Shown here in pieces: positions 28,869 through 39,315 of a stretch of 64,000 nt of DNA. Source of the DNA: Pseudoalteromonas spongiae UST010723-006. Its GTDB lineage: Bacteria > Pseudomonadota > Gammaproteobacteria > Enterobacterales > Alteromonadaceae. The DNA is taken from positions 1,289,001-1,353,000 of the forward strand of contig NZ_CP011039.1 in NCBI RefSeq assembly GCF_000238255.3. Reading direction: 5' to 3'. The translations under genes were made by a program, and so were the position numbers. How positions within the stretch are numbered: position 1 is the first letter of the stretch; each line of letters opens with the position of its first letter. Under the pieces are notes generated by a model. The model worked only from the letters and a program-made list of their open reading frames with translations. It searched no databases and was not told where the DNA came from.

Positions 28869-29458
28869 TCGTTTTGTTTGTAGCGTGCTCGCACTTCTGC
28901 GGGCATGTGCTTAAATTGATTCTCCATCATTGCCTCTAATGCCGCGTAGGCGGGTTCCATCGGTAGTTTTTCCGTTAAGTTTAGCGCGTAAGCAATCGCC
29001 TCTAAGCTCGATAAGCTATCCATACGGTTGGCTTTACGAATATGATACCGATTTTCAGGTAGCTGGCTAAAACTCACCTGTTTAAACTGACTCAAAATAT
29101 CCAGACTAAAAAACAGTTTATTCGCTTTTTTCCAGGTACCATCAAGCACGATAAAATGGGTAAGGTGTGACGCGGTATTGTTGTCTTCTAGTGGCACAGC
29201 ATTTTCTGTTGGGTACAAAAGGGCACTGGAATTTTGTGGCAGTTCGTTGAGTGCGTCAAAGTCTTCAGGTTTTTCACCTACTAAAACCGTTATATTTGAA
29301 TAAATCAACTCGGCCAATCGCACTGTATTCTTTGCGTTTTTCTCTTCGCCTTTGTGTTGCAATACAATGATGTTGATGCAATTAGAAAGGGTTTTAACGT
29401 GTGCACATATGCAATCAGTTTTAACAAAGTGACATGTATTACAAGTGGGGCGGGCCAT
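28865..29458 (-). CDS. DTW-domain tRNA-uridine aminocarboxypropyltransferase
   Basis: The 197-residue protein has a cysteine-rich N-terminus ([14 protein letters not shown]) that could bind zinc and the DTW-family core [13 protein letters not shown], followed by [27 protein letters not shown]. Family knowledge: the DTW enzyme TapT (YfiP) of E. coli makes acp3U at position 47 of tRNAs from SAM. This protein has a shorter N-terminus, so it may be the TapT orthologue or a related DTW protein. It converges on dcd with overlapping stops. Confidence 0.8.
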   Translation of the reverse strand: MARPTCNTCHFVKTDCICAHVKTLSNCINIIVLQHKGEEKNAKNTVRLAELIYSNITVLVGEKPEDFDALNELPQNSSALLYPTENAVPLEDNNTASHLTHFIVLDGTWKKANKLFFSLDILSQFKQVSFSQLPENRYHIRKANRMDSLSSLEAIAYALNLTEKLPMEPAYAALEAMMENQFKHMPAEVRARYKQND

Positions 29459-29654
29459 AGGTGTGTAGTTTCGTCGCTAAAATGAGTAGTTTAATAGTCC
29501 GTGTTACTTCATTCAAGCACGCCGATTGATGCGTTAAATAAAAACTAAATATTGTGCTAAATATAGGAACTAACAGTTAATTTTTAAATCGGAATAGAAA
29601 AGTGGCGCATCTTGGTTTAATGTTAAAGTAAGTTAAATACTTTAATAGCTTACT

Positions 29655-29996
29655 ATGAGTGAAATAGACGTAAACATTAATTCAGATGCACTGTTTGCTA
29701 TGCAAGATCTGCTGCAAGATCAATTCTTACCTACCTTAGAATTCTGCCTGACAGAATTTGACCGCCTTTATCAAGATCTTGAAAACGATTTTGATAGTAA
29801 TTTAACCGAGGCAACGCGACATGCCCATAGTTTAAAATCAAATGCGGCGCAATTTGGTGCAGACTCGCTTGCGCAAATCGCGAGACAACTCGAACACGCG
29901 CTTAACGAGTCAAATATGGCCCTAGCCAGCGAATTAAAAACGACTTTGCCCGCGCATATTTCTGCTACTAAAGACGCAATAAATAGACTGGTTTAA
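29655..29996 (+). CDS. Orphan HPt phosphotransfer protein
   Basis: The 113-residue helical protein consists of one HPt domain, with HSLKSNAAQFG (phospho-His58) and IARQLEHALNE. Family knowledge: it accepts phosphate from a receiver and passes it to another. There is no adjacent two-component gene; the closest partner candidate is the hybrid kinase at 22072, which already has its own HPt domain. An inverted repeat TTAAAGTA/TACTTTAA lies at 29623-29645, just before the start, and the ribosome binding site is poor. Confidence 0.85.
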   Translation: MSEIDVNINSDALFAMQDLLQDQFLPTLEFCLTEFDRLYQDLENDFDSNLTEATRHAHSLKSNAAQFGADSLAQIARQLEHALNESNMALASELKTTLPAHISATKDAINRLV

Positions 29997-30097
29997 TTAT
30001 TTTATTCCATTAGTGTGTTTATCCTTTCGCTTTTAATGCAAATGCGATAGCCTGTGGCTTGAGCACGCGTTAGCTTTCAATTGATATATGCTTTTAT

Positions 30098-30123
30098 CGG
30101 ACTTATGTAACGACATAAGTCCG
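30098..30123. repeat. Perfect inverted repeat
   Basis: CGGACTTATGT and ACATAAGTCCG form an 11-bp stem with loop AACG in the gap between the HPt gene and alaA. There is no T run, so it may be a regulatory or RNA-processing hairpin rather than a terminator. Confidence 0.5.
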
Positions 30124-30190
30124 TTGCGCGTTTGGTTGTTATAAAAATAGAGCGTTTAAGGTAAACGCAAAAATTTGTATTTGGGGACGT

Positions 30191-31408
30191 TTGGCAGTGT
30201 TTAAAAAAAGCGATAAGTTACAAGGGGTTTGTTACGACATTCGTGGGCCAGTTTTAAAAATGGCACGCGAAATGGAAGATCAAGGGGAACAGGTATTAAA
30301 GTTAAATATTGGTAACCCCGCCGCCTTTGGCTTTGACATGCCAGAAGATATGTTAAAAGACATTATTCGAAATATGAGCGCTGCACAGGGTTATTGTGAC
30401 TCAAAAGGCTTATATTCGGCCCGCGTTTCTATTTATCAATACTACCAAAATAAACAGTTTTCTAACTTATCAATCGATAATATTTTCATTGGTAATGGCG
30501 TTAGTGAGCTTATTCAAATGGCGACTCAAGCTTTGCTTAACAGCCAAGATGAAGTGCTGATCCCGGCGCCTGATTATCCACTTTGGACCGCATCGGTTAA
30601 GTTGGCTGGTGGTAACCCAGTGCACTATTTGTGTGATGAAGAGCAAGATTGGTTTCCAGATATCAATGATATTAAAAGTAAAATTACGTCAAATACCAAA
30701 GCAATAGTGCTGATTAACCCAAATAACCCAACGGGCGCTGTTTACGACAAAGCATTGCTTAATGATCTGTTAGGTTTAGCAAGAGAGCACAATTTACTGG
30801 TATTTAGTGATGAGATTTACGAAAAAATCATCTACGACAACACGCCATACACCTCGATTGCAAGCCTGTGTGACGATGTACCAATTATTACCTTTAATGG
30901 GTTAGCAAAAACCTATCGCGCAGCGGGCCTTCGCATGGGTTGGATGGTACTAAGCGGTAAAGTGTCATTGTTAGATGAGTATATGCAAGGGCTCGAAATG
31001 CTTGCATCAATGCGTTTGTGTGCAAACGTACCTGCACAATATGCTATTCAACAAGCATTAGGTGGTGTGCAATCAATCGACGATCTGATTTTGCCAGGCG
31101 GCAGATTGTATCAGCAGCGTAATATGACATATGAAGGCTTGAACGCCATCGATGGTGTTTCGTGTGTAAAACCAAAGGGCGCCCTGTATGCGTTTGCTAA
31201 GTTTGATCGTAAGCGTTTTAATGTCGATGATGACGAAAAGCTGATTTTAGACTTACTTAAGCAAGAGCGCACTTTATTAGTGCATGGACGTGCGTTTAAT
31301 TGGCCGGATCCAGATCACTTCAGGCTTGTGTTTTTGCCACACCCAGACCAATTAACTCCTGCGATAGAGGGAATACAGCGCTTCTTTGCTAATTACCAGC
31401 AGCGCTAA
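30191..31408 (+). CDS. alaA: Glutamate-pyruvate aminotransferase AlaA
   Basis: The protein has 405 residues, exactly the E. coli length. The start codon is a TTG placed after GGGGACG; no ATG fits. It contains CYDIRGPVLK, LNIGNPAAFGFD, the AQGYCDSKGLYSAR block, INPNNPTGAVY, DEIYEKI and the PLP lysine motif FNGLAKTYRAAGLRMGWM. It makes alanine from pyruvate with glutamate. The 3' end overlaps the converging M15 peptidase gene by 20 bases. Confidence 0.94.
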   Translation: MAVFKKSDKLQGVCYDIRGPVLKMAREMEDQGEQVLKLNIGNPAAFGFDMPEDMLKDIIRNMSAAQGYCDSKGLYSARVSIYQYYQNKQFSNLSIDNIFIGNGVSELIQMATQALLNSQDEVLIPAPDYPLWTASVKLAGGNPVHYLCDEEQDWFPDINDIKSKITSNTKAIVLINPNNPTGAVYDKALLNDLLGLAREHNLLVFSDEIYEKIIYDNTPYTSIASLCDDVPIITFNGLAKTYRAAGLRMGWMVLSGKVSLLDEYMQGLEMLASMRLCANVPAQYAIQQALGGVQSIDDLILPGGRLYQQRNMTYEGLNAIDGVSCVKPKGALYAFAKFDRKRFNVDDDEKLILDLLKQERTLLVHGRAFNWPDPDHFRLVFLPHPDQLTPAIEGIQRFFANYQQR

Positions 31409-32072
31409 TATTGCTGACATACTGAGGATAAATTGTATCGAGTTGGTCAACTAAACTTGGCCAACCTGCCACATTTGAGTTTATCAGTAGCTTTTCAAGC
31501 AATTCTTTAGAGTGAATATTGCTGTAGTATTGCGCGCGGCTGATATGACTAATATGCCACGGCTCCTTTGCAACGCCCCCATTAAATTGCCTATAAGGTA
31601 AGAAAAATCCATACGTTTCAGCGTGTTGTTCAAGCCACTTTGCAAGTTCAAAAAACGGTCCACCCGACGCATACTCTTGTTGGCTAAGCGCCAATTGATA
31701 ATCATCATCTACCTTATTTGCGTCAAACACGTCTAGATCGGTGCCAAAGTGATGTCGACTTGCCCCAGGAATCGCACTAAACACCATGATTGCTTGGCAT
31801 TTGTCTTGTTCGTTTAAGTGAGTTAAATCGACCGGCTGGTCGTTGATATCAAACACAGGCCTGATTTGGTTAAACTTATTGTTCCAAATAAGGCTCTGCC
31901 TTTCAAAATCACGAAAGCTAGATGCAAGAGAAAGAGTAATATTGCACTTGCTTGCTGCAACTTGCATTTGCTTAAGGTCGCGTACAATCGATTGCTCAAC
32001 TAAGCGACCGTGATAATCGCATAAATGCGCTTGTGTAAGACCAAGCGCAGCCTGTTCATCTAGGTTAAACAT
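31389..32072 (-). CDS. M15-family D-alanyl-D-alanine carboxypeptidase-like peptidase
   Basis: The 227-residue protein has [13 protein letters not shown] (zinc ligands His and Asp in SxHxxGxAxD) and EPWHISH with the third zinc ligand, the VanY/DacY pattern. There is no signal peptide, so it is probably cytoplasmic, perhaps in muropeptide recycling as an LD- or DD-carboxypeptidase. Its start overlaps the dapE stop by 13 bases, so it is translationally coupled to the DAP-synthesis operon. Confidence 0.8.
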   Translation of the reverse strand: MFNLDEQAALGLTQAHLCDYHGRLVEQSIVRDLKQMQVAASKCNITLSLASSFRDFERQSLIWNNKFNQIRPVFDINDQPVDLTHLNEQDKCQAIMVFSAIPGASRHHFGTDLDVFDANKVDDDYQLALSQQEYASGGPFFELAKWLEQHAETYGFFLPYRQFNGGVAKEPWHISHISRAQYYSNIHSKELLEKLLINSNVAGWPSLVDQLDTIYPQYVSNISAAGN

Positions 32073-33193
32073 TTAACTAAAATGGCCTCATACACATCAG
32101 CAAGGATCTCAAGATCGCGTGCGTTTACACATTCATTAACTTTATGAATGGTTGCATTGATAGGACCCAGTTCAACCACTTGTGCGCCTGTTTGTGCAAT
32201 AAAACGCCCGTCAGACGTACCACCTGTGGTTTCAACCGATGTATCAATATGCTGTACATCTTTAATGGCTGCTACGGTTGCTTCAAGTAGTGGACCTTCA
32301 TCGGTTAAAAAAGGCAGTCCGTTGTAAACCCAGCGAATATCATATTCAAGTCCGTGATGGTCTAAAATAGCGACAGTACGCGCAGTGAGCTCATCAGCGG
32401 TTACTTCAGTGCTGTAGCGAAAGTTAAATTGCACTTCAACGCTACCAGGGATGACATTACCTGCACCAGTACCACCGTTTATATTTGAGATTTGAAAACT
32501 GGTGGCTGGGAAGTACTCGTTGCCATTATCCCATTGCGTATTTGCCAGTTCGTCCAATGCGGGGGCAGCTAAATGAATTGGATTTTTTGCAAGATGCGGG
32601 TAGGCGACATGGCCTTGCACACCTTTCACAGTAACAAACCCGGTCAATGAACCGCGACGACCATTTTTAACCACATCGCCTAAGGTATGGCTAGATGAAG
32701 GTTCGCCTACTAAGCACATATCAATTTTTTCGTTACGGGTTTCTAATACGTCAATCACCTTAGTTGTGCCGTTAATAAACGGGCCTTCTTCGTCTGAGGT
32801 AATTAAAAAGGCGATACTTCCTTTATGATTTGGGTGTTTTTCAACAAAACGCTCAGTGGCAATCAGCATAGCGGCAAGCGAGCCTTTCATATCAGCGGCG
32901 CCGCGACCGTGAATATAGCCGTCGAGTAAATTACCCGAAAACGGTGGTTGATGCCATGCATCTGTTGGCCCAGTTGGTACTACATCGGTGTGACCTGCAA
33001 AACAGAATAATGGTGCTTCAGTGCCTTTGCGCGCCCACATGTTTAATGTGTCGGTAAAAAATAAAGACTCAATATTAAACCCGAGCGGTGTTAGCAGTTC
33101 GGCCATTAAATCTTGGCAGCCAGCATCATCTGGTGTCACTGAGGGCTTTTGAATAAGCGCTTGCGTAAGGCTTACTACATTGTAATCACTCAT
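32060..33193 (-). CDS. dapE: Succinyl-diaminopimelate desuccinylase
   Basis: The 377-residue M20 metallopeptidase has [38 protein letters not shown] and a C-terminal [13 protein letters not shown]...EFGP-like block (here [13 protein letters not shown]), which together give the two-zinc site. It performs the penultimate DAP/lysine pathway step and supplies peptidoglycan precursor. It starts 4 bases inside the yffB-like gene, as in E. coli, which shows the same order. Confidence 0.95.
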   Translation of the reverse strand: MSDYNVVSLTQALIQKPSVTPDDAGCQDLMAELLTPLGFNIESLFFTDTLNMWARKGTEAPLFCFAGHTDVVPTGPTDAWHQPPFSGNLLDGYIHGRGAADMKGSLAAMLIATERFVEKHPNHKGSIAFLITSDEEGPFINGTTKVIDVLETRNEKIDMCLVGEPSSSHTLGDVVKNGRRGSLTGFVTVKGVQGHVAYPHLAKNPIHLAAPALDELANTQWDNGNEYFPATSFQISNINGGTGAGNVIPGSVEVQFNFRYSTEVTADELTARTVAILDHHGLEYDIRWVYNGLPFLTDEGPLLEATVAAIKDVQHIDTSVETTGGTSDGRFIAQTGAQVVELGPINATIHKVNECVNARDLEILADVYEAILVKCLT

Positions 33194-33534
33194 GAGAAAA
33201 TACTTTGGTATTGATCTGCTTTAAAGCCTAAATGGAATTCGCCATTTTTTTCTAAAATAGGACGCTTAATCATGGCTGGTTGCTCTACTAATAGTGCTAC
33301 CGCAGACTCGGCGTTAAGATTCTCTTTAGTTGCATCATCGAGCTGGCGGTAGGTCGTGCCACGCTTATTCAATACTTGTTGCCAATCTAGCTGTTGGCAA
33401 AAGTTATTTACCATCTCTGAGTTTACACCGTCTTTGCGGTAGTCATGAAAAGTGTATTCAATGTTGTTTTGTTCAAGCCACTTTTTTGCTTTTTTAATTG
33501 TGTCGCAGTTTGGAATGCCAAAAAGTTTAATCAT
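33190..33534 (-). CDS. yffB: ArsC/Spx-family reductase-like protein YffB
   Basis: The 114-residue protein has [18 protein letters not shown], with Cys11 in the position of the ArsC nucleophile, and the family ending [17 protein letters not shown]. Family knowledge: ArsC/YffB proteins have a thioredoxin fold and use glutathione; the YffB substrate is not known. It lies directly upstream of dapE, sharing 4 bases, a neighbourhood conserved in enterobacteria. Confidence 0.88.
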   Translation of the reverse strand: MIKLFGIPNCDTIKKAKKWLEQNNIEYTFHDYRKDGVNSEMVNNFCQQLDWQQVLNKRGTTYRQLDDATKENLNAESAVALLVEQPAMIKRPILEKNGEFHLGFKADQYQSIFS

Positions 33535-34039
33535 GGTTAATTCGTTTTGTTAGTTTAAATAAAATATCGTTTGCGGCGGTTACGCGGCTCGCTTGATAAT
33601 AACATTTATCAAGCACCTTGCTTAAGCGTTCAGGTTCAAGCAGTAAAATGCTCGCGAAAACACTGTGATGTTGTTTACGAAAATCAAAGCTAGCAACAAG
33701 TTGCCCAGCAGAAACCAAATCGCCAACCTTTAGGTGTTGTTTGAAGCCTGTCATTGGTAGAGATTGTTCATCTAGATTGACGAGCACGAGCAATTTAAGG
33801 CCTTGCTTTGATTTAAAGACAAACTCTAAACCACCTTGATTGACTGAGAGCAGAGTGCCTGAGAATGGCGCGAAAAGCTGATAATTGCTGATTTCTAATT
33901 CAACCCCTAATCCCAACAATTGATTGCGTACTAATGGGTTTGCGGCGTCGCTTTGCTTTATCACCCGACCGGAAAATGGCGCGTGAATAGCGAGGGCTGC
34001 ATGTTTAACGCTGTAAAAATCTTGTTTTAACACGCGCAT
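33527..34039 (-). CDS. PTS EIIA-Glc-like protein lacking both active histidines
   Basis: The 170-residue protein follows the EIIA-Glc fold: APFSGRVIK and FAPFSGTLLSV strands, LLGLGVELEI, the LKVGDLVSAGQLVASFDF block. By eye alignment with Crr, the phosphohistidine H90 position (VHFGID) reads VLVNLD with Leu86, and the accessory H75 position reads Leu71. Phosphotransfer should therefore be impossible. It overlaps yffB by 8 bases and the ACT gene by 1, so it is a member of the dapE operon. It may be an allosteric regulator that mimics one EIIA state. Family membership rests on sequence pattern only. Confidence 0.7.
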   Translation of the reverse strand: MRVLKQDFYSVKHAALAIHAPFSGRVIKQSDAANPLVRNQLLGLGVELEISNYQLFAPFSGTLLSVNQGGLEFVFKSKQGLKLLVLVNLDEQSLPMTGFKQHLKVGDLVSAGQLVASFDFRKQHHSVFASILLLEPERLSKVLDKCYYQASRVTAANDILFKLTKRINHD

Positions 34040-34425
34040 TAGCTATCAACCACTTTATAGCCTGCTTTTGATAAGTGAGTTGCGGCGTCATTAATTAATG
34101 ATTTCTTCACCAAAATATAATCGGTATCAAATGTTGAGATTGCGAAAATGGAAATCTTTGCACTTGCGAGTACGCCCGAAATATTAGAAAGAATACCGGT
34201 CATAGAAAACCCAAGAGGGCCTAAAACCTCAAGCGCTGCCCAATCTTCTTCTTGCTCGTTTGAATCAAGTTTTACATGAGATGGGCATACAACCGAGAGC
34301 TCATCATAGGTGCGCGCAATAAAAAACACCTTGCTTTGATAAACGGCAGGTGGAATAGGTGTGTCTACGTCAAAACTGTGAATCGTAAAGGTTTCTTGCA
34401 TTACGGCTAACGTTTGTTGAGACAT
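34039..34425 (-). CDS. ACT-domain (ACT_7/CASTOR-like) regulatory protein
   Basis: The 128-residue protein shows an ACT-type ligand domain: an AVYQSKVFFIARTYDELSVV first part, DWAALEVLGPLGFSMTGILS, and SKISIFAISTFDTDYILVKK-like strands (here AKISIFAISTFDTDY). Family knowledge: ACT domains bind amino acids, and stand-alone versions of this type are often unassigned. It begins the operon with the EIIA-like protein, yffB, dapE and the M15 peptidase, which suggests sensing of an amino acid such as lysine, an inference. Confidence 0.75.
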   Translation of the reverse strand: MSQQTLAVMQETFTIHSFDVDTPIPPAVYQSKVFFIARTYDELSVVCPSHVKLDSNEQEEDWAALEVLGPLGFSMTGILSNISGVLASAKISIFAISTFDTDYILVKKSLINDAATHLSKAGYKVVDS

Positions 34426-34504
34426 ATTACTCCCAAAAATCCTTGTGGTTTATAGCCTTACAATATCAAAAAAAATATCATCTGTAAGGCTATTTTCAAC
34501 CTGA

Positions 34505-36652
34505 TCAGCGGCTTTCTTGCGTTGCCTGTATCGCAGTTAATGCAATGGTGTAAACAATGTCGTCTACTAAGGCGCCACGAGATAGATCGTTTACCGGCTT
34601 GCGCATACCTTGCAGCATTGGACCGATAGAAATCAGGTCAGCGCTTCGTTGTACTGCTTTGTATGTTGTATTTCCTGTGTTGAGGTCTGGGAATACAAAC
34701 ACTGTTGCTTTACCGGCAACTTTACTGTCTGGTGCTTTTTTCTTCGCTACGCTTTCCATAATTGCAGCGTCGTATTGCAGTGGACCATCAATTAATAGAT
34801 CAGGGCGCTTTGCCTGAGCAAGTTCGGTAGCTAAACGTACTTTTTCAACGTCATCACCAGTACCTGATGTACCTGTGCTGTAGCTGATCATCGCAACGCG
34901 TGGTTCAATGCCAAATGCGGCTGCGCTATCAGCCGATTGAATGGCGATATCGGCCAATTGCTCTGCTGTTGGATCAGGGTTAATTGCACAGTCGCCGTAA
35001 ACCAATACTTGATCTGGTAAAAGCATGAAGAACACAGATGATACCAGTGAGCTATTTGGCGCTGTTTTAATCAATTGTAGCGGCGGACGAATTGTATTGG
35101 CTGTGGTGTGCACCGCGCCCGAAACAAGGCCATCCACTTTATTCTCTGCGAGCATCATGGTGCCTAACACGACGTTATCTTGCAGTTGCTCTTCGGCAAT
35201 AACTTCCGTTAAGCCTTTGTGTTTACGTAGCTCAACCATAGGCGCAATGTAGTTTTGTCGTACAATGCTCGGATCTTGAATTTCAACGTTATCGTTTAGC
35301 TGCACACCTTGTTGCTCAGCAATACGTTCAATTTCTTCACGGTCACCAAGTAAAACGGTACGGGCAATGTTACGCTCGCCGCAAATTGCCGCAGCTTTAA
35401 TTGTGCGCGGTTCGTTGCCTTCAGGTAAGACAATGGTTTTTTGCGCTGAGCGTGCAGTAGATGACAGCAAATGACGAAACGCTGGCGGAGACATTTTACG
35501 ATTTAGCGCAACGCCCTGCGTCAGTGATTCTAACCAGTCTTTATCAATATGACGGGCATTATGGTCTTTTACTTTTTCGATACGTTGTTCATCGTCTACT
35601 GGTACTTCAAGATTAAAGCTTTGTAGTAGAATCGAGGTGCGCCAAGTGTCGTTTTCTGTACAAATAATTGGCAGACCAGTATCAAACGCTTGTTCGCACA
35701 ATTTTAAAATGCGTTCTTCAGGTTTAAAACCACCTGTTAACAGTACCGCACCAATTTTTGTACCATTCATTGCTGATAAACAGGCTGCAACTAATACATC
35801 CGAGCGATCGCCCGGGGTTACTAATAATGCACCCGGTGAAAAGTGGTTAAGAATATTTGATACGGTACGTGCACAGAATGTAACGCTTCTTAAACGACGA
35901 TGCTCGATATCACCGTAATTTAAAATTTCGGCGTTGAGGTGCTTGGCTAAGTCCATTACGCGCGGCGCAACTAAATCTTGGTACCAAGGCACCGAACCTA
36001 ATAACTTAAACGGCTTTTTACGAAATAGTGGCAGCGATGCAATGCGATTAAGCTCAATTTGCAAGCTTTCATCATTACTTGGCTCGATAAAGTCGGTGCG
36101 AATATTACCTTCTTCATCCAGTGGTGCATTTACTTTATTGAAAATACAGCCGAGTACGCGAGGGTGTTCAACACCACCGTATAAACTTGCTGCTAGCTCA
36201 ATACGGTCTTCAATTTCGTCTACGTCATCGTTACTTGGCGTTAAAACAAATACAATGTGTGCACCAAGGGTTTGTGCAATTTCACGGTTTACGCGGCCAA
36301 CATAAGGTTGCTTACGTGTCGGTACCATACCTTCAATAATCGCAACATCATCTTTGCCAACGTGTTTTTCAAAACGTCCGACAATTTCTTCGAGTAAAAC
36401 TTCAGTTTTACCGTCGCCAATCATTTGCTCCGCGGTATGTAAATCGATTGATTTCGCAGGGTTAATGGTTGAGCCAATTTTAACGATTTCGGTAGATAAC
36501 TCAGGCCCTGTTTTTTTACCGCGAGGCTGCGAAATAGGTTTAAAAAAGTTAACTTTTACCGATTTTTTTTCAAGGGCACGTACCAAGCCAACAGAAACCG
36601 AGGTAAGACCAACGCCCGTTGATACGGGAATAAGCATAATACGATGTGACAT
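34505..36652 (-). CDS. pta: Phosphate acetyltransferase
   Basis: The 715-residue enzyme has the long E. coli form: an N-terminal P-loop-like domain ([18 protein letters not shown]), a DRTGG middle domain (ILLTGGF-like), and the catalytic C-terminal PTA domain with [30 protein letters not shown] and [12 protein letters not shown]. It converts acetyl-CoA and phosphate to acetyl phosphate. The gene overlaps the ackA stop by one base. No terminator separates it from the ACT gene 80 bases on. Confidence 0.96.
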   Translation of the reverse strand: MSHRIMLIPVSTGVGLTSVSVGLVRALEKKSVKVNFFKPISQPRGKKTGPELSTEIVKIGSTINPAKSIDLHTAEQMIGDGKTEVLLEEIVGRFEKHVGKDDVAIIEGMVPTRKQPYVGRVNREIAQTLGAHIVFVLTPSNDDVDEIEDRIELAASLYGGVEHPRVLGCIFNKVNAPLDEEGNIRTDFIEPSNDESLQIELNRIASLPLFRKKPFKLLGSVPWYQDLVAPRVMDLAKHLNAEILNYGDIEHRRLRSVTFCARTVSNILNHFSPGALLVTPGDRSDVLVAACLSAMNGTKIGAVLLTGGFKPEERILKLCEQAFDTGLPIICTENDTWRTSILLQSFNLEVPVDDEQRIEKVKDHNARHIDKDWLESLTQGVALNRKMSPPAFRHLLSSTARSAQKTIVLPEGNEPRTIKAAAICGERNIARTVLLGDREEIERIAEQQGVQLNDNVEIQDPSIVRQNYIAPMVELRKHKGLTEVIAEEQLQDNVVLGTMMLAENKVDGLVSGAVHTTANTIRPPLQLIKTAPNSSLVSSVFFMLLPDQVLVYGDCAINPDPTAEQLADIAIQSADSAAAFGIEPRVAMISYSTGTSGTGDDVEKVRLATELAQAKRPDLLIDGPLQYDAAIMESVAKKKAPDSKVAGKATVFVFPDLNTGNTTYKAVQRSADLISIGPMLQGMRKPVNDLSRGALVDDIVYTIALTAIQATQESR

Positions 36653-37848
36653 TAGCGTGCCTCCACAAGCTTATGTGCATCCATCGCGATAACCCATTCT
36701 TCGTTGGTTGGCACAACAAGCACTTTTGCACCTAATGGGTTTGACGCGATTACGCCACTATTACCAAAGCGTGCTGCAAGGTTGGCATCGTTATCAAGTT
36801 CAAACGCAAAATAAGCCAGTAATTGAATGACTTTTTCACGAATAAGCGATGAGTTTTCGCCAATGCCACCGGTAAAAGCAATGGCATCAAGCTGACCTAA
36901 TGGTACAACGTATGACGCGATGTACTTAGCAAGGCGGTAACAAAACACATCAAGAGCAAGCTTAGCTTGTACATGATTTTGCTCGGCTGCTTCTTCAATT
37001 TCTCGACAATCGCTCGAAAGTTCGCTTAAGCCAAGTAAGCCACTTTGTTTATTAAGTAATGCGTCGATTTGGCTGTTTGAATAGTCAAGTGTGGTTGATA
37101 GGTAGTTGTAAAGACCTGCGTCTAAATCGCCTGAACGCGTACCCATTACAAGGCCTTCAAGCGGTGTTAAACCCATACTGGTATCAACGCTTTTGCCATT
37201 TTTAACCGCTGTAACAGAGCAGCCATTGCCTAAGTGCGCAGTAATAATCGCACTTTGTTCTATTGGCTTATTAATTAATTTAGCGGCTTTGTTAGCAACA
37301 AAGAAGTGGCTCGTGCCGTGGAAACCGTAACGGCGCACCCCGTGCTCTTTGTATAGCGAAAGCGGTAGCGCATATAAGTATGCTTGCTTTTCCATTGTTT
37401 GGTGGAATGCCGTATCAAATACTGCAACTTGCGGTAAGTTTGCAAATGCCGCTTGTGCAGCGCGAATACCCATTAAATTAGCTGGATTGTGAAGTGGTGC
37501 GAGAGCAACATTACTTTCGATGCTATTTAATACAGCATTATCAATGATTACTGAGCCGGTAAATGCTTCGCCGCCATGAACGACGCGATGACCTACCGCA
37601 ATTAAGCTGCTACTTAAGTTTTGCTGTTTAATTAGATTAACGATTTCTGCAATGGCAGTGTCGTGCTGTGCCCCTTTTGGTAATTCGATTTTATGCTTTT
37701 CACCGTTAAGTTTGTAACTTAGCGATGCATTATCAAGTGATAAACACTCGGCTAAACCCGTTAGGCTTGCTGCGCCAGTTGTGGCATCGATAATGGCAAA
37801 TTTTAAACTTGAACTTCCACAATTTAATACGAGCACATTGTGCGACAT
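36652..37848 (-). CDS. ackA: Acetate kinase
   Basis: The 398-residue enzyme shows [12 protein letters not shown] (sugar-kinase phosphate loop), [37 protein letters not shown] and [10 protein letters not shown], which are all the family motifs. It converts acetyl phosphate and ADP to acetate and ATP, as in overflow metabolism, and can produce acetyl phosphate in reverse. It is first in the ackA-pta operon. Confidence 0.97.
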   Translation of the reverse strand: MSHNVLVLNCGSSSLKFAIIDATTGAASLTGLAECLSLDNASLSYKLNGEKHKIELPKGAQHDTAIAEIVNLIKQQNLSSSLIAVGHRVVHGGEAFTGSVIIDNAVLNSIESNVALAPLHNPANLMGIRAAQAAFANLPQVAVFDTAFHQTMEKQAYLYALPLSLYKEHGVRRYGFHGTSHFFVANKAAKLINKPIEQSAIITAHLGNGCSVTAVKNGKSVDTSMGLTPLEGLVMGTRSGDLDAGLYNYLSTTLDYSNSQIDALLNKQSGLLGLSELSSDCREIEEAAEQNHVQAKLALDVFCYRLAKYIASYVVPLGQLDAIAFTGGIGENSSLIREKVIQLLAYFAFELDNDANLAARFGNSGVIASNPLGAKVLVVPTNEEWVIAMDAHKLVEAR

Positions 37849-37987
37849 AGTTAATGGTTTCCTTAAATAGATTTTTCGGCAGTCATTTCAGACTATGGTA
37901 TACTTGACTTTATTAGTTGCAATTTTACCCTAAAATTTACTTTTTCGTTAGGTAATTCTAGAAACTCAATGCAATTTCGAGGTGGTA

Positions 37988-38434
37988 ATGCAAAAATCGA
38001 TGTTAGCGCAAATTTCTGATGGGCATCATTACAGCAAAACATGGCCGTTGGAGCCTAAATTAGGCGCTGTATTTTTGGAGTTTCGTGTCATAAAGGCAAC
38101 TAAGCTTGCCATTAAAGTTGTGCCTTTGCTTGCGGTGTTAAGTGTGTTTGTGCAGGTAAACTTTTTAAGTCTTGAATATTTACCGCAAGCGTTAACCTTT
38201 TCTTTATTTTTGTTGTCAATGCCAGTGCAAGGTTTGTATTGGTTAGGTAAGCGTGCCAATACGTTGCTACCGCCCCAAGAAGCGGTGTGGTTTCGCGAGG
38301 TTTACGGCAAAATGACTGAGCACGGGGTCGAGCCGCCAGTATCAATTACCAAACCGCGTTACGGCGATTTGGCATATCTGCTTAAAGAGGTGTACGAAAA
38401 AATGGATAATGCGTTTAAACGCGATCTTTTTTGA
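37988..38434 (+). CDS. yfbV: UPF0208 membrane protein YfbV
   Basis: From the ATG at 37988, placed after CGAGGTGG, the product has 148 residues. HYSKTWPLEPKLG, FRVIKATKLAIK and MPVQGLYWLGKRANTLLPP match the E. coli YfbV family. There are two membrane segments (about 45-63 and 68-88). It diverges from ackA in the same way as in enterobacteria. Recent work on E. coli links YfbV to chromosome terminus organisation or membrane morphology, but a biochemical role is not known to me. The GTG at 37982 is a less likely start. Confidence 0.9.
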   Translation: MQKSMLAQISDGHHYSKTWPLEPKLGAVFLEFRVIKATKLAIKVVPLLAVLSVFVQVNFLSLEYLPQALTFSLFLLSMPVQGLYWLGKRANTLLPPQEAVWFREVYGKMTEHGVEPPVSITKPRYGDLAYLLKEVYEKMDNAFKRDLF

Positions 38435-38446
38435 ATATCCTGTGAA

Positions 38447-38483
38447 AACAAAAAGTGTCAGGGCTTTAGCTGACACTTTTTGC
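38447..38483. terminator. Bidirectional terminator between yfbV and rlmA
   Basis: AAAAAGTGTCA and TGACACTTTTT form an 11-bp stem around GGGCTTTAGC, flanked by A and T runs, between converging genes. Confidence 0.85.
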
Positions 38484-38505
38484 TTTCGAGAAATGCCTTG
38501 TAAGA

Positions 38506-39315
38506 TTAAGCATTGCCTTTGTTAAACACACTTACATAAAACGACAAAGTCACTGTAAAAGGTGTTTTCTCGCTGAGAGAGTGCCAATGCTCCGGGCGGA
38601 ATTTCCACGCAAATGGTGTCATTTTAATTAATTCGGTTAACGCATCGAGCTCTAAACTAACTACTTCGGTATGTAACGTATGGCTTTGCAGGCTAAAGCC
38701 TGTTGGCGCTTCAACTGGTTGATGTGGTCTTACTTCGTTATAAATAATCGATTTTAACTCAGTTAAGTGGTTATCACCTGGGCTTGCAACAATTAGCGCA
38801 CCGTTGTCGTTTACAAGACGATTTAATTCATCGCTAAACAGTGGTGAAAATACACTGGTTACAATATCAAACGCTGCATCGTTAAATGGTGCATTCGACG
38901 ATGAAGCAACACTAAAATGGCAATTTTTAAAGCGCTTAGCAGCATATTTAACCGCAGGTTTTGAAATGTCGAGCCCGTAAGTCGTTGCGACATTCTCACA
39001 TTCATCAAATTTGTGGGTATAAAAACCTTCGCCACAACCAACATCTAGCAACGTGCTGTTGTTCTCCAGTGCTTCAATCTGTTGGCAAATCGCATCGCGT
39101 AAAAAATTATAGTGACCACGGGCTAAAAACGCGCGTCGTGCCATAACCATTTCTTTGTTATCGCCCGGATCTTTACTTTTTTTGTTTTGCACGGGCAGCA
39201 GGTTGATATAACCTTCTTTGGCTTTATCAAAACTGTGGTTATTGGCGCAAATTAAACGATGTGTGTCATCGGCAAGTGGCGTCTGGCACATAGGGCAAAA
39301 ATAAAGTTGAGACAT
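38506..39315 (-). CDS. rlmA: 23S rRNA (guanine-N1)-methyltransferase RlmA
   Basis: The 269-residue protein has an N-terminal zinc site (CPMCQTPL...LICANNHSFD) followed by KEGYINLLP and GDNKEMVMARRAFL, the RlmA family start. The methyltransferase core has LLDVGCGEGFYTH and FDIVTSVFSP. Family knowledge: it methylates G745 of 23S rRNA with SAM; related TlrB confers macrolide resistance in Gram-positive bacteria. Stand-alone gene. Confidence 0.92.
   Translation of the reverse strand: MSQLYFCPMCQTPLADDTHRLICANNHSFDKAKEGYINLLPVQNKKSKDPGDNKEMVMARRAFLARGHYNFLRDAICQQIEALENNSTLLDVGCGEGFYTHKFDECENVATTYGLDISKPAVKYAAKRFKNCHFSVASSSNAPFNDAAFDIVTSVFSPLFSDELNRLVNDNGALIVASPGDNHLTELKSIIYNEVRPHQPVEAPTGFSLQSHTLHTEVVSLELDALTELIKMTPFAWKFRPEHWHSLSEKTPFTVTLSFYVSVFNKGNA

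Noticed and set aside
30098..30123. Rho-independent terminator after the HPt gene
   Set aside because: The stem is perfect, but no T run follows on either strand; listed as an inverted repeat.
34557..36692. Plus-strand open frames across pta
   Set aside because: They lie antisense to conserved coding sequence and have no ribosome binding sites; they are shadow frames.
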